Origin: Miscanthus floridulus
Taxonomy: Eukaryota > Streptophyta > Magnoliopsida > Poales > Poaceae
Length of the DNA: 64,000 nt
Assembly: GCF_019320115.1 (NCBI RefSeq)
Contig: NC_089584.1
Location: 107,401,799 to 107,465,798 of the forward strand
Reading direction: 5' to 3'
The number at the start of each line of letters is the position of its first letter. Position 1 is the first letter of the stretch. Below the pieces are notes generated by a model. That model did not search any database. It was not told where the DNA came from and worked only from the letters and a program-made list of their open reading frames with translations. Below, piece by piece: positions 10,265 to 21,149 of this stretch. The position numbers were made by a program, and so were the translations under genes.

Positions 10265-11290
10265 CTATCCACCCAAAGAAAACGACTCTTGAAGGCGCGA
10301 CCGCGAAGCCATCACCCAAAAGGCACGCTGCGCTCGCGGTCCTCGTATACAACCTAACCCCGACGACGCGCCGCCGATAAGGGAGGGGGTGGTGCACGGA
10401 AAGAGGAGGATGATAAGAATGGGATCCGTAGCGGACCCGGACGAATCGTTGCAGGGATCCGACGACAGCGACCGCCCGCGATACGATCGCAGCGCAGCAC
10501 GGCGCGCGCGGCGCCCCAGAAAAATCATGTGCGACGACGGGACCAGCCTAAAATTTTCCGCCAGTGTTCGTGTGGACCACGCGTGGACTACCTGTCCCGG
10601 CTTCGCGCCAGGCGCGGCGGGAACGTGGCCGGCGCGGGCGGGAAGGGGCGGCGCGGCCTGCCGCTGCCAGCCAGGGCAAGGGCATGTGAAACCCGGGCCG
10701 CGGGATCGTCCACGGATCCGCGTCGCGTCGCTGTCCGGGCGATATTTTTTCGGCGCCTCATCGGCTGCGGCGCTGCTCGCCGCGCTTCCTGCCAGGTGCC
10801 AGGATAGATGGATCATGGATGCGCCTAGAAAAAACCCATGCCCGGACGCGCCGCGCGGCCTGGGGAGTCGGGAGACCTGCCGTTTCACGAGGGGGCGGCG
10901 GGCGGCGTCCCCTCGCCACCCGGATCGGTTTTCTTTCTCTGAAGCCGGAACGGGCGTGGAGTCGGTGCGCGCGGCGCGCGCAGTAACAGAGGCAATATCC
11001 AGGGTTCTCTCGTCGATTCTCTTTCGATAATGCTTAGCAGCGGACGTCGCTGCGCGTGCTCGTTGCTCGGCTGCTGCCGTCTTTACAGCAGTGCATCCCA
11101 TCTCGTGCCGCACGGCTTTCCCATCGAGTGCTGTGCTCCCACCCCCCTCCCAGTTGTCGCCGTACCGTGCTCCGTCCCCTGCCGCGCTCCCTCCCCCAAC
11201 TGCTGCGCACCGTGTCCCGTTCCCCATGCGCAGCAGGGTGCTGCTGAGGTGCCACCGCCACCGTTCCCCACTTTCCATGGTGACGCATGA
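10265..11290. other. GC-rich island, no supported gene
   Basis: Strongly GC- and CpG-rich for about 1 kb. Long frames are open on both strands over the same bases (213 codons plus, 344 codons minus). This is expected of GC-rich DNA where stop codons are rare. Neither translation shows a known domain, and both are dominated by Arg, Ala, Gly and Pro. It may be a decayed 5' gene end or the GC-rich half of the repeat that continues at 11316 and resumes after the solo LTR at 33345. Confidence 0.5.
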
Positions 11291-11315
11291 CCTCAGCAAG
11301 AAAATGTTACGATAA

Positions 11316-11476
11316 AAGTGAATGTTGTAAGTATATGTTTTAATTATTTAAGCCGTTTCAATGGTACGTTGCAGTTGTTTCATATGGATATTGTAAGACT
11401 AGATCAGAGATGTTGCACATGTTGCAAGTGTTTCAGATGTGTTGTTCAAAATATTTCATCTATTCTAGACGTATGT
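11316..11476. repeat. TGTTGCA/TGTTTCA repeat tract, left part
   Basis: Variants of ATGTTGCA, GTTTCA and ATGTTGTA recur every 10-25 bases (for example GATGTTGCACATGTTGCAAGTG). The tract is cut at 11476 by the solo LTR and resumes at 33345. It resembles subterminal repeats of a grass DNA transposon; the family was not assigned. Confidence 0.55.
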
Positions 11477-12687
11477 TGTAGCAGAACCGTCTCATCTAAT
11501 GTCTCCCAAGAATACTTGTCTTCCATTACACACTAAGTACCCAAGAGAGAACATTAAACTATACAGTTCTGTCGAGCACACCCCAAGGGAGAACTCAAAA
11601 ATCCATATTTTTCATCAGAATCATAAATGAGAGAATAAAGCTTACAACATTCTTAAGTCATTTCTTATATCACTTTGTTACAGTAACAGAATATTACCTC
11701 AATTGATTATATCAGCGGAATATAACAATATTATTAGAGTTATAGAGGAAGTAAAGATTTATTTAATGACATGATGGAGCATTAATATAGTGGACATTTT
11801 TATACAAGAGATGCTAGCAGATTTTATATCTTTTCTTATAAAAATTTTTAGTGAGGGATATAAATAAACACTACGATCGTAGCGTGAAAGAAATTCTCTC
11901 TGAACCCACCAGGAGGTTTCCACACAAAAAAAATCAGCTCTATATTTCCTCCGGTCACCTACAACAGGGGAGAATAAAACCCTGATTACTCGATTATACT
12001 CAGCAAGACTTACCCATTATGAGAAAAATAAAAGACTCTAAGGATATGCAAGGTTTATTTGTCTTGTGGGTTATTGCATTTGCGAAAGCATTACCAAATA
12101 TGTGTCCTTATATTAAATTTTATTAGCAGTCATTATTAGTTCATTAACTATCCATTCTATGTAAGCTCCTATGCTATTTTCAATCAGGTGGTGAGCAATC
12201 AGAACTATTTTACCATCTTTCATATTCGAGTTCTTACTACGATGCTAGACCATAGTCAAGTTGGTATCGTCTCACAGAAACGGTGATTCGTGAATCAATA
12301 GGTACCCCGAAACGCACGCCCCATTTGTATCACAGGCACAAACAAGACCAACCTATTCCACTCCTGTCACGGGATCTAGGTCCCCGTCCTAACTTAGACT
12401 CCAAGCCCCCACACTTAAGACCTGGTCCTAGTATGATGCTTAGACATCCATCTTTCCCCGTCTCTAATCAGTCGGTCCGAAAAGAGCCGAAACCCGCGAC
12501 AAGAGCGTAACGAGCCTTCCCGCTCTCATAAGCAAGTATGTGCTCAGGATAATAAGTCTGTGACCTGACCACCATCCACAGCAACAGACGGTCCTCAATT
12601 GACACAGGCGGAACAAATGCAATCCGAGCCTCGCTCGAATGCCTAACCAAGTCCAGATCCAAAGTATCATTCTGCCCAGTCTTCAAT

Positions 12688-13778
12688 TGTCGGGTTCATA
12701 AACCCGGGGTCCCTCGCAAACTGGCTTCCCAACAAAGGCTTGGCCCAAGCAGACAACGCGCAACTCATAGGGTCAGCCCAAGTATCTAAACAACAGGCCA
12801 GAAGGGCGATCCAATCACCGATCGAAAGGTCTGGCCGAGGAGGAGCGACGCCCGTTTTCCGACTCTGGCCCACCTTTCTGATCGGAGGGCTCACTTCGGT
12901 CTCCAGCCGCCTCTGGACGGCCTCTCCGATCGGAAGGCCTGGCCAAAGCACTACTTTCGACTCCGACCCCATGTCTTCGATCAGGTTACATAAAAACTCT
13001 GCTCACTGCTCTTCTCCGACTGGCGCAACCAGAGTCGAATGGGCCCAACCGACCAGGGATGCCCACTCGGAAAGGACCAGAGAACGAACGGAGAAAGTAA
13101 GGCAAGGCGCACAAGTCAAACCACGATACCAGGGACCATACCCTGTGCACCTGCAGAAACAGTACTCTGCAACCTTCCTAACATAAATAGTATTATAGGC
13201 GTCGACATTTTCCCTACAGTATTATGGGCGCCATTAACTCCTATACGATAAGGCTCCCCCACATGTCTCTAGGCATCGACAGTGTTGTAGACGCCAACAT
13301 TTACCGTATCGAGTGAACATGGTAAAACTCCTCACATGCCTCTAGGTATCAACAGTATAGCAAGTACCAACATCTGTCATACCCGAACCAAACGCCGCCG
13401 CCTCCCAAGTGCATCCGACATTCAACAGTGTCGTGGACGCCTACCATCATCTTATACCTGCCGGCGTGGGAAACAAGGCTTAGAAGCATATGTACTCTCT
13501 CCCTTTCACTTTTAAGGCCATCTCCTTCATCTATAAAAGGGGATGCGCTCTTTCTCAACATTTAAGTGATTTCAGATTTATTAGATCGATCAAGTTCACT
13601 AGTACACAACCACAGAACCACCAGGTTCGAACCACAAGCACACGCTTGAACACTTAGCTCATAGCAGAGCTCCTGTCGCTCTCGGCCCTTCCGACCGAAC
13701 CTCTTGTACTTCCCATCTTTCTCCTTCTCGTTTATAACCCCACTGTAAACTTTGAGCACCTGGGCTCAGGAATGAAGT
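12688..13778 (+). repeat. 5' LTR of the Tat-like element, first part
   Basis: TG start at 12688. It aligns with 28818-29745 of the 3' LTR, apart from about 170 bp (within 13050-13240) missing from the 3' copy. A TATA box (TATAAAAG, 13532-13539) precedes the likely R region. The copia element inserted after GAAGT at 13774-13778. Confidence 0.85.
13532..13539 (+). promoter_or_regulatory. TATA box in the Tat-like 5' LTR
   Basis: TATAAAAG in the context TTCATCTATAAAAGGGG. The same motif stands at 29487-29494 in the 3' LTR. Confidence 0.6.
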
Positions 13779-14082
13779 TGAAAAGATCAAAATGCCCAAG
13801 AGGGGGGTGAGTTGGGCTAATTCTAAATTTTTTTTGTAATAATTAAATCCTACGGTTAGCCCAATTAACCCCCTGTGCCTAGAAAATTGTTTCTATTAAT
13901 CTAACACACAAAAGGACTTACAACCTATGTTCTAAACTTACTCTAGCATGACAATTCTATGAATGTAAAAACGAGTATTGAATTGCTCAAAGTAAATAGA
14001 GAGAGAGGAACGCGGCGATGTTTTGCCAAGGTATCAGAGAGTCACCACTCCCCACTAGTTTTTATTGGAGCACCCACGCAAG
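13779..14082 (-). repeat. 3' LTR remnant of the SIRE-like element
   Basis: About 304 bp starting TGAAAAGATC that match 18964-19290 of the 5' LTR. One 13-bp local duplication in the 5' copy is absent here. The match stops at the deletion join near 14083, where reverse-transcriptase sequence begins. Confidence 0.8.
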
Positions 14083-14872
14083 AAGATGCCTTCTTTCATT
14101 TGCTTGACTTGAAAACCAAAAAAGAATGTAAGCTCACCAATCATGAACATCTTGAACTCCTTTGACATCAATTCACCAAATTCTTTGCATGAGTCTTTAT
14201 TTGATGATCCAAAGATGATATCATAAACATATACTTGACAAATGAAGATATGCCCATCAAGCTTCTTGGTGAATAGTGTGGTGTCGACCTTCCTAATGGT
14301 GAAGCCCTTCTCAATGAGAAGTCCTGAAGGCGTTCATACTAAGCTCTTGGGGCTTGCTTAAGCCCATATAGTGCCATGGACAACCTATAAACATGATTAG
14401 GATATCCAGAGTCTTTAAACCCGGGAGGTTGATCAACATAGACTAGTTCATTAATAAAGCCATTTAAAAATGCACTTTTCATATCCATTTGATATAGTTT
14501 CATTTTATGATATGATGTATATGCAAGTAGGATATGGATGGCTTCTAATCTTGCAACCGGTGCAAAGGTCTCTCCAAAATCCAAACCTTCAACTTGGGAG
14601 AATCCCTTTGCAACTAGTCTTACCTTGTTCCTCACAATGACACATTGATCATCTTGCTTGTTATGAAACACCCACTTTGTTCCAATGACTCTTGCACCTT
14701 TTGGTCGCTCTTTAAGACTCCAAACTTTATTGCGAGTGAAGTTGTTCAACTCTTCATGCATGGCATTGATCCAATCTAGATCTTTAAGAGCTTCTTCTAT
14801 CTTAGTAGGCTCATAGCAAGAGACAAAAGGGTGATAAGCAATAAATGAAGTAAGTTTTTGAGATCGAGTCAT
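14083..14872 (-). pseudogene. Copia reverse transcriptase, truncated and mutated
   Basis: The intact part (14872-14339) begins at MTRSQKL and contains the N-terminal palm and fingers of a copia RT (WVFHNKQD, VARLEAIH, YQMDMKSAFLNG, YGLKQAPRA). It then meets a stop, and frames change through about 14085. The catalytic motif, normally YVDD, reads YVYD (14220-14231), so a metal-binding Asp is lost. The RNase H domain is deleted. The element cannot supply its own polymerase. Confidence 0.85.
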
Positions 14873-14998
14873 TACACCCTTTGATGGATTCCCTATGATG
14901 AGATCTTGTGGATGATCTTATAGGAGAGGTGTATTTCTTCTATTGACCACTTGAGGAGGAGGTTGTGGAGCATCAACATCGTGTGCTTGTACCACCAT

Positions 14999-16498
14999 TT
15001 ACTCATGGGAGACATGAGTATCTTCATTTTCTACTCTCCCATCTTTTTTACCATCTTGTGGCACACTTGATGAAAAAGGTTGATCAATGACTTGTACATC
15101 ATCTTCATCATCTTTTGGCTTGATATCTCCTACCGAAATATTCTTTATAGCCTCCCTCAATGGTTCATCACCTACATCATCAAGATTCTCATGTGCTCCT
15201 TGGGAGCCGTTAGATTCATCAAATTCTACATCATATGTTTCTTCAACCAAGCCGATGGCATGATTAAATACTCTATATGCTTTGGACTTTGATGAGTAAC
15301 CAACAAGAAAACCAATATCACAACGTCTTTGGAACTTTCCTAGGTGTTGCCGCTTCTTATAGATGTAGCATTTGCAACCAAACACCCTAAAGAAGGAGAC
15401 GTCCGACTTCTTCCCATTGAGCAACTCATAAGGTGTCTTGCCAAAGAACTTTTGAAGAAATAGGTGGTTTGATGCATAGCATGTAGTGTTGATTGCTTCC
15501 GCCCATAGAGCTTCGGGGGTGTTGTACTCATCTAGCATTGTCCTTGCAAGAGTGATTAAAGTCCGGTTCTTCCTCTCAACTACACCATTTTGTTGAGGAG
15601 TATAAGTTGTGGAGACTCCATGCTTGATCCCAACTTCATCACAATAAGCTTCAATGTTTATGTTGTCAAATTCTTTTTTATTGTCACTTCTTATCTTCTT
15701 GAGCTTTACTTCAAATTCATTTTGAGCTCTCTTGGCAAACTTCTTAAAGCAAGATACAACTTCGGTTTTGTCATGAAGGAAGAATACCCATGTATACCTT
15801 GAATAGTCATCAACAATCACAAGACAATAGAGATTCTCTCCCAAACTCTTGTATGTTGTTGGTCCAAATAAATCCATGTGTAGGAGTTCTAGCACTCTTG
15901 TGGTTGACATGAAAGCTTTTGTTGGATGAGTATTTACAACTTGCTTGCCGGCTTGACATGCACTACAAAGCTTGTCCATCTCAAACTTCACATCCTTCAA
16001 CCCTCTCACCAAATTATTCTTCATTAATTTCTTGAGTGAACTCATACCAATATGAGTAAGTCTTCTATGCCATAGCCACCCAAGTGTTGTTTTGGTGAAT
16101 AGGCAAGTTTTCAAATTTGCATCTTCGGAGGTGAAGTCCACTAGATATAAGTTGTTGTATCTAAATCTATTGAATATCACTTGATTATCATCTACCTTGG
16201 ATACAACAACCTTCTTCTCGGTGAACAAGCATTGGAAGCCAAGATCACACAATTGTCCAACAGATAGCAAGTTGAAGCTCAATGAAGCAACATAAAGCAC
16301 ATTGGAGATGGAATGATCATTTGATATTGCCACTTTGCCCAATCCTTTAACCTTGCCCTTTGAGTTATCTCCAAATGTTATTCTCTCTTGTCCATCTACC
16401 TCTTCATCTAGTGAGGTAAACATACGAGGATCACCGGTCATATGTTGAGTGCAACCACTATCAATAACCCAATGACTTACACCGATCTTGGAGTTCAC
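14999..16498 (-). CDS. Copia protease-integrase region of the SIRE-like element
   Basis: An open 499-codon stretch. Residues about 7-20 carry the aspartic protease core (WVIDSGCTQHM). Residues about 130-200 are the GAG-pre-integrase with the HH..CC zinc finger (LWHRRLTHIG, CSACQAGK). The integrase core follows with its D, D and E (LLHMDLFGP, VDDYSRYTW, TPQQNGVVERKNR), then a C-terminal acidic tail. In the element it sits between the second zinc knuckle and the reverse transcriptase. The stop at 14999 separates it from the RT frame, so the polyprotein is broken although this module is intact. Confidence 0.85.
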   Translation of the reverse strand: MNSKIGVSHWVIDSGCTQHMTGDPRMFTSLDEEVDGQERITFGDNSKGKVKGLGKVAISNDHSISNVLYVASLSFNLLSVGQLCDLGFQCLFTEKKVVVSKVDDNQVIFNRFRYNNLYLVDFTSEDANLKTCLFTKTTLGWLWHRRLTHIGMSSLKKLMKNNLVRGLKDVKFEMDKLCSACQAGKQVVNTHPTKAFMSTTRVLELLHMDLFGPTTYKSLGENLYCLVIVDDYSRYTWVFFLHDKTEVVSCFKKFAKRAQNEFEVKLKKIRSDNKKEFDNINIEAYCDEVGIKHGVSTTYTPQQNGVVERKNRTLITLARTMLDEYNTPEALWAEAINTTCYASNHLFLQKFFGKTPYELLNGKKSDVSFFRVFGCKCYIYKKRQHLGKFQRRCDIGFLVGYSSKSKAYRVFNHAIGLVEETYDVEFDESNGSQGAHENLDDVGDEPLREAIKNISVGDIKPKDDEDDVQVIDQPFSSSVPQDGKKDGRVENEDTHVSHE

Positions 16499-16499
16499 C

Positions 16500-18060
16500 T
16501 ACACACAAGAGATTTAAGCTTTAGGAACCCAAACTTATTGAGGGCCCTTCACCTTCTCAACAAGTGACTTAGCCACCCAAATCTTCTTAGGCCTATTCTT
16601 GTTAGGGGTCCTAAGAACATGACTTTCATCTTTCCACTAGAATCCTTTCTAAGCATGTAGTGAGCATTGAAGGCAAAGGGTCTAGCATGCTTGGGCAAGG
16701 GTTATGGCAGTGGAGTTTGGCACTCATGAGCAAAGTGGCCTTCTTATCCACACTCAAAACATCTCTTTGGCTTCGACTTTGGCTTTGATTATTGTTGTTG
16801 AACTTGAGCCTTCTTCTTCTCTACACTTGCCACATATCCAATGCCACTTCTATCCATCTTCATGATGGTGTTCATGAGTAGCTCACTTTAGAGGTGCTTG
16901 CCTCTAGCAAACTTGCTTAATCCCATCTTGAGATGCTCTTTCTCCATCTTGAGCTTCTTGTTCTCTTCCTTGAGAATATCATTGTTCTTCTCTTCTTTGA
17001 GCTTCTTGTTCTCTTCTTTGAGCTTCTCATTCTCAAGGATCAACTCTTCATCATGCTCAAGAGTTTCTAGCACAATGGTGTTGTGGCTTTTCATCTCTTC
17101 AAGATCTTTCATGAGCTTTTCATTTGTATTCTTGAGCTTGACATATTCATCATAGTCATTGCACTCAACCACTTTCTTGCCTTTGCCACTAGATCCTTGC
17201 TCAATGCTCTCATCAATCAAATCATCACATGATGTAGCTATATCAATCTTGACAACATGGTTAGTAGTATCATGTGGCTCATTTGGTAAAAATTCTTGAG
17301 CAATAACAAGAGTATCATAATTGATCTTTAGAGTTGTATGTTTATCTTTTAGCTTATTGTGGCTAGTGATGAGCTCATTGTGCACCCACTCAAGTTTATC
17401 ATGTTTATCTTTAAGCTCTTTCTTAGAAGATTTGAGCTCCTTGAGTTTGGATGATATAGCATCATTTGTCTCTTTAAGCTCAACATTAGCCTTTTCCAAT
17501 GTATCGCATTTTGCTAAGAGTGAATCATTTTTAGCATCAAGCTTTTCATTTTTAGCTCTACTCTTTCTAATGATCTTAGTGTATTGTCTTAGTATTTTGA
17601 CAAGATCATCATATGAAGGTGAATCATCATCATCGCTATCGCTATCATCATCACTAGCTTGCTCATCATCACTACTATCATCATTATTAGTTACCTTGCG
17701 TTCGCCCTTGGCCATAAGGCATAGGTGTGTAGAGAATGATGGCGATGGTGGCGGTGAAGATGAAAGATCAATAGCAATGGCGGCCACCTTCTTATCTTCA
17801 CTATCATCATCGGATGATCCACTAGATGAATCAATGTCCGTGAGCCAATCACCGATGCTGTAGGCCTTTCCACTCTTCTTCTTCTTGTGGAAGTCCCTCT
17901 TTTTGCCATCTCTCTTCTTGTATGGCTTGTTCTTCTTCTTCTCATCTTTATCTTCGTTACTTGAGTTATCTTTTTTGCCCTTGTTCTTGTTCTTGAACTT
18001 GTTCTTCTTGGGCTTGGTGCATTGATGTGCTAGATGACCAAGTTAACCCAATTGAAGCAA
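16500..18060 (-). pseudogene. Gag C-terminal coiled-coil region with second zinc knuckle
   Basis: On the minus strand an Asp/Ser-rich acidic stretch leads into about 300 codons (17787-16888) of heptad-like Lys/Glu/Leu sequence (repeats such as KLKEENKKLKEE), which predicts a long coiled coil. Further on, near 16755-16795, comes a second CCHC knuckle (CFECG, stop, EGHFAHEC). Stops at about 16888, 16770 and 16500 interrupt it. This long insertion between knuckle 1 and protease is typical of SIRE-like gags, as far as I know. Confidence 0.7.
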
Positions 18061-18910
18061 TCCATTTCGGAGATTGGCTTTTTTCTAGAGCTTGTGAAGA
18101 ACTTCTTCTTGCCATCGAACTTGATGCCACTCTTGTTTAGCTTCTTTAGCATTTTGGTGGCTTTCTTCACCATGAGAGCAAGATCTTCATCTTCATCTTC
18201 TTCATCACTTGAGCTCTCATACTCAAGTTTTGCTTTGCCCTTATCTTGGCTAGCTTTGAATGCTAAGTCCTTCTCTTTCTTCTTGGTAGAGGATGAGCCA
18301 TCTTGTGGCGTGATGTGCATGTACATCTCATGAGCATTGATCTTTCCCAAGATTTGTGTCGGTGTAGCGGTGGAAAGATCACCTTGGTGTAACACGGTCA
18401 CAATATGTCCATATTTGTCAATGGGGAGGACACTTAAGATCTTTCTCACAACGTCGGATGGTGACATTTGAGTAAGTCCAAGCCCATTGACTTCCTCTAC
18501 AAGAACATTCAAACATGAATACATCTCATTAGCACATTCTTTGGGAAGCATCTTAAATGAATTTAGCTTTTTAATCACAAGATGATAGCGTTCCTCACGC
18601 TCACTCTTGGTTCCCTCATGGAGCGCATAAATATCCGACCATAGTGCATGGGCGTCTTTGTGGTTCCTTACGTGGTTGAACACATCTTTGCAAAGGCCTC
18701 TAAAATGGTGTTTCAAGCCTTTGCATTCCACTTTTCATAATTAACCTCATTGCCTTGTAAGTGTGTAGCGTCCTAAGGTTTTGGGAAGCCTTGTGAGGTG
18801 GCTCTAAGAATACCAACGTCTAGAGCTTCTAAGTACGCCTCCATATGGATTTTCCAATATGGAAAGTCATCTCCCTCAAAGATAAGAGGAGGTCCATCCC
18901 CATGAGTCAT
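18030..18910 (-). pseudogene. Copia gag of the SIRE-like element
   Basis: Translation likely began at ATG 18910 (MTHGDGPPLIFEGDDFPYWK), 39 bases after the primer-binding site. The N-terminal FPYWKIHMEAYLEAL block and the later helical core (LWSDIYALHEGTKSE, MYSCLNVLVEEVN) are typical of the copia gag that packages element RNA. A stop (near 18775) and a frameshift (near 18725) precede the long open part 18731-18030. The first CCHC zinc knuckle (about 18060-18030) is disrupted: CFN is followed by W instead of the second Cys because of a one-base shift, although GHLAHQC is readable in the next frame. Confidence 0.8.
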
Positions 18911-18948
18911 CTTGCTCTAAGCGATTAAGCTTAAAAACGTGAGCACGA

Positions 18949-18961
18949 GGCTCTAATACCA
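18949..18961 (-). promoter_or_regulatory. Primer-binding site of the SIRE-like element
   Basis: Minus strand TGGTATTAGAGCC, two bases inside the 5' LTR end, complementary to initiator-Met tRNA with one change from the usual TGGTATCAGAGC. Confidence 0.8.
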
Positions 18962-18963
18962 AT

Positions 18964-20536
18964 TGAAAGGGTCAAGATGCCTAAGAGGGGGGGTGAATTG
19001 GGCTAATTCTAAATTTTCTTGCAATAATTAAATCATATAGTTAGCCCAATTAATCTCTTGCGCCTAGAAAAGTGTTTCTATTAATCTAACGCACAAAAGG
19101 ACTTGCAACCTATGTTCCAAACTTACTCTAGCATAGCAATTCTATGAATGTAAAAACGAGTATTGAATTGCTCAAAGTAAATGCTCAAAGTGAATAGAGA
19201 GAGAGGAATGCGGCGATATTTTGCCGAGGTATCGGAGAGTCACCACTCCCCACTAGTCCTCATTGGAGCACTCGTGCAAGGGTGCAGCTCCCCCTTGATC
19301 CGTGCAAGGATCAAGTGCTCTCTATGGGTTGATTCTTCGACACTCCATCACGGTGAATCATCCAAAACCGCTCACAACTTGAGTTGGGTCACCCACAAGC
19401 TCCGTCGGGTGATCACCAAGCTCCCAATCACCACCAAGCCGTCTAGGTGATGGCGATCACGAAGAGTAACAAGCATGAACTCTCACTTGACCACTCGAAG
19501 CCTAATGAGAACGATGGATACACACTTTGCTACTCTTGATTCACTAATGAGGCTACTCTCTTGGATTCACAAATCTCAATCACCTCACTAGGACCTTGCT
19601 CTTCTTGGCACTCACAAACGTGTTTCTTAGCTGTTGGAATAAGCAAAAGTGCCTCCACACATGAGTGGAGCTTCTATTTATAAGGCAGCCTGAAAAACAA
19701 ACCGTTATGTGCCTCTGCGGGGTGACCGGACGCTCCGGTCATGTTGACCGGATGCTTTGGTCAGTTCAACCCGCACACCAGTGTTTAAGTATTGATCAAA
19801 CATGGGCAGGGTCCGATCACCACTGACCGGACACGTCTGGTCGCATTAAACCCTTACTGGAACCTTACTGTACTAGACCGAACGCTGGATCCTCAGGGTC
19901 CGGTCAGTATTGACCGGACGCGTCTGGTCGCAGATTCACTCTTCTAGAACCTTACTAGAGTCGACCGAACGCTGCCTCTCAGTGTCCGGTCACTTGACCA
20001 CTCAGCGTCCGGTCGCACCAAACACAATCACCTTGGTCAAATGAACTGACCGGACCCTACGACCAGTGTCTGGTCGCACCAGAGCCAGCGTCCGGTCAGC
20101 ATTTGACCCTCCATTCACTTCTAACTCTCGATCATATGTGAATGAAGTTTGCTCCAAAGGATCATAGGGTTGTTGTGGAGCTACCTAGTGCTAGTTTTAA
20201 CAAGTGTGCACCACACCTAACTCACTAGACTCATATAGGTCAAGCTACCCATCTATAACCCCCTTAATAGTATGGCCATAGGAAAAACAAAGTCCTAAAC
20301 TACTCTAAGTGTCTCTCCAACTCCAATCGACACTTAGAACTAGTCATCCTTAACCTTGTCGTCCATCCTTTGAAAACCGAAATGATTTCCATCGTAGGGG
20401 CATGACCACCTTGATTGCCTAATTGATCTCCATTACCATGACCTAACTTAATTGCCTCTACAAAACACACGTTAGTCATAATAATCTTGTATTGTCATTA
20501 ATCACCGAAACCCAACATGAGACCTAGATGTTTTCA
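18964..20536 (-). repeat. 5' LTR of the SIRE-like element
   Basis: 1,573 bp, ending TGAAAGGGTC (plus) and GATGTTTTCA (plus), i.e. TG...CA on the element strand. It contains the GTCCGGTC-rich array at 19720-20110 and a possible transcription start region around 19680 (plus TTTATAAGG). Confidence 0.85.
19720..20110. repeat. Array of GACCGGAC/GTCCGGTC motifs in the copia LTR
   Basis: GACCGGACGC, GCGTCCGGTC, CGTCTGGTCGC and close variants occur more than twelve times in about 390 bp, in both orientations and with irregular spacing. The array is in U3 of the LTR. Confidence 0.8.
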
Positions 20537-20541
20537 GAAGT

Positions 20542-20681
20542 CACCGACCGACTCAAACTGGACATAGGGCACGTTGCCTAAACATGTTTAAACTCTGTGT
20601 CATTGAGTGCTAGGCCACCTTCGATCACAATATATGACAAAACTACAAATATTTACTTGTTGGTCACTTTCTGCACCGACA
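20542..20681 (+). repeat. 5' LTR of the Tat-like element, second part
   Basis: Continues the LTR after the copia insertion and ends CTGCACCGACA at 20681. It matches 29745-29884. The next bases (GTTGGCGTCGTCCGTGGG, 20682 on) are the expected position of the primer-binding site; I did not assign a tRNA. Confidence 0.85.
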
Positions 20682-21149
20682 GTTGGCGTCGTCCGTGGGA
20701 AAGACATTGTACGTTCAACACTTTTTAGTCATCGGATGGCCCACTTTTTCACCACCTTCGCCGTGGCGGACTCAGGTGATATGACTCGTTTTGGCTCACT
20801 AGAGTTTCCCGCACTCCCACCTGTTGGGACATGGGTTCCACCTATCTTCAAGCCATCCTAGGCCTTCATCTTTGGAAGCCTAGACTTCATCGCTGACTGG
20901 CTCGGCGTACTATGCCTCTGTGAGGAGGCACTCGTTCTAGCGCCTGTCTGAGGGGCGTCCTCCATCAGCTCCAGGACGCGCGATGATTTCAACAATGAGG
21001 CATCTATGCTTCATTCCGAGCAAACTCTCTGCTCAAACCCTGCTGTGAGTAATGCACATGCTGTTATTTACTTGCTATTTACTATCTTCCGCCAATTACC
21101 CGATGGGACCCCATTGTCCCTGTCGTGACCGCCATACGACTGGTTCCCC

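Larger units (their letters stand above)
13779..20536 (-). mobile_element. SIRE-like Ty1/copia retrotransposon with 3' deletion
   Basis: Read on the minus strand it has a 5' LTR (20536-18964), a primer-binding site (18961-18949), gag, protease-integrase, part of the reverse transcriptase, then an abrupt join near 14083 to the last 0.3 kb of the 3' LTR. RNase H, the polypurine tract and about 1.3 kb of the 3' LTR are therefore missing. Perfect target duplications GAAGT flank it (13774-13778 and 20537-20541), both inside the 5' LTR of the Tat-like element. Protease and gag style (DSGCTQHMTGD, two zinc knuckles) point to the SIRE/Maximus lineage. Confidence 0.85.

Noticed and set aside
10265..11299. 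344-codon minus-strand ORF and 213-codon plus-strand ORF over the same bases
   Set aside because: Both are open because the DNA is GC-rich. The translations are low-complexity, lack any domain and contradict each other.
17321..17863. 180-codon plus-strand ORF, Ser/Leu-rich
   Set aside because: It mirrors the Lys/Glu coiled coil of copia gag on the other strand; a composition artefact.
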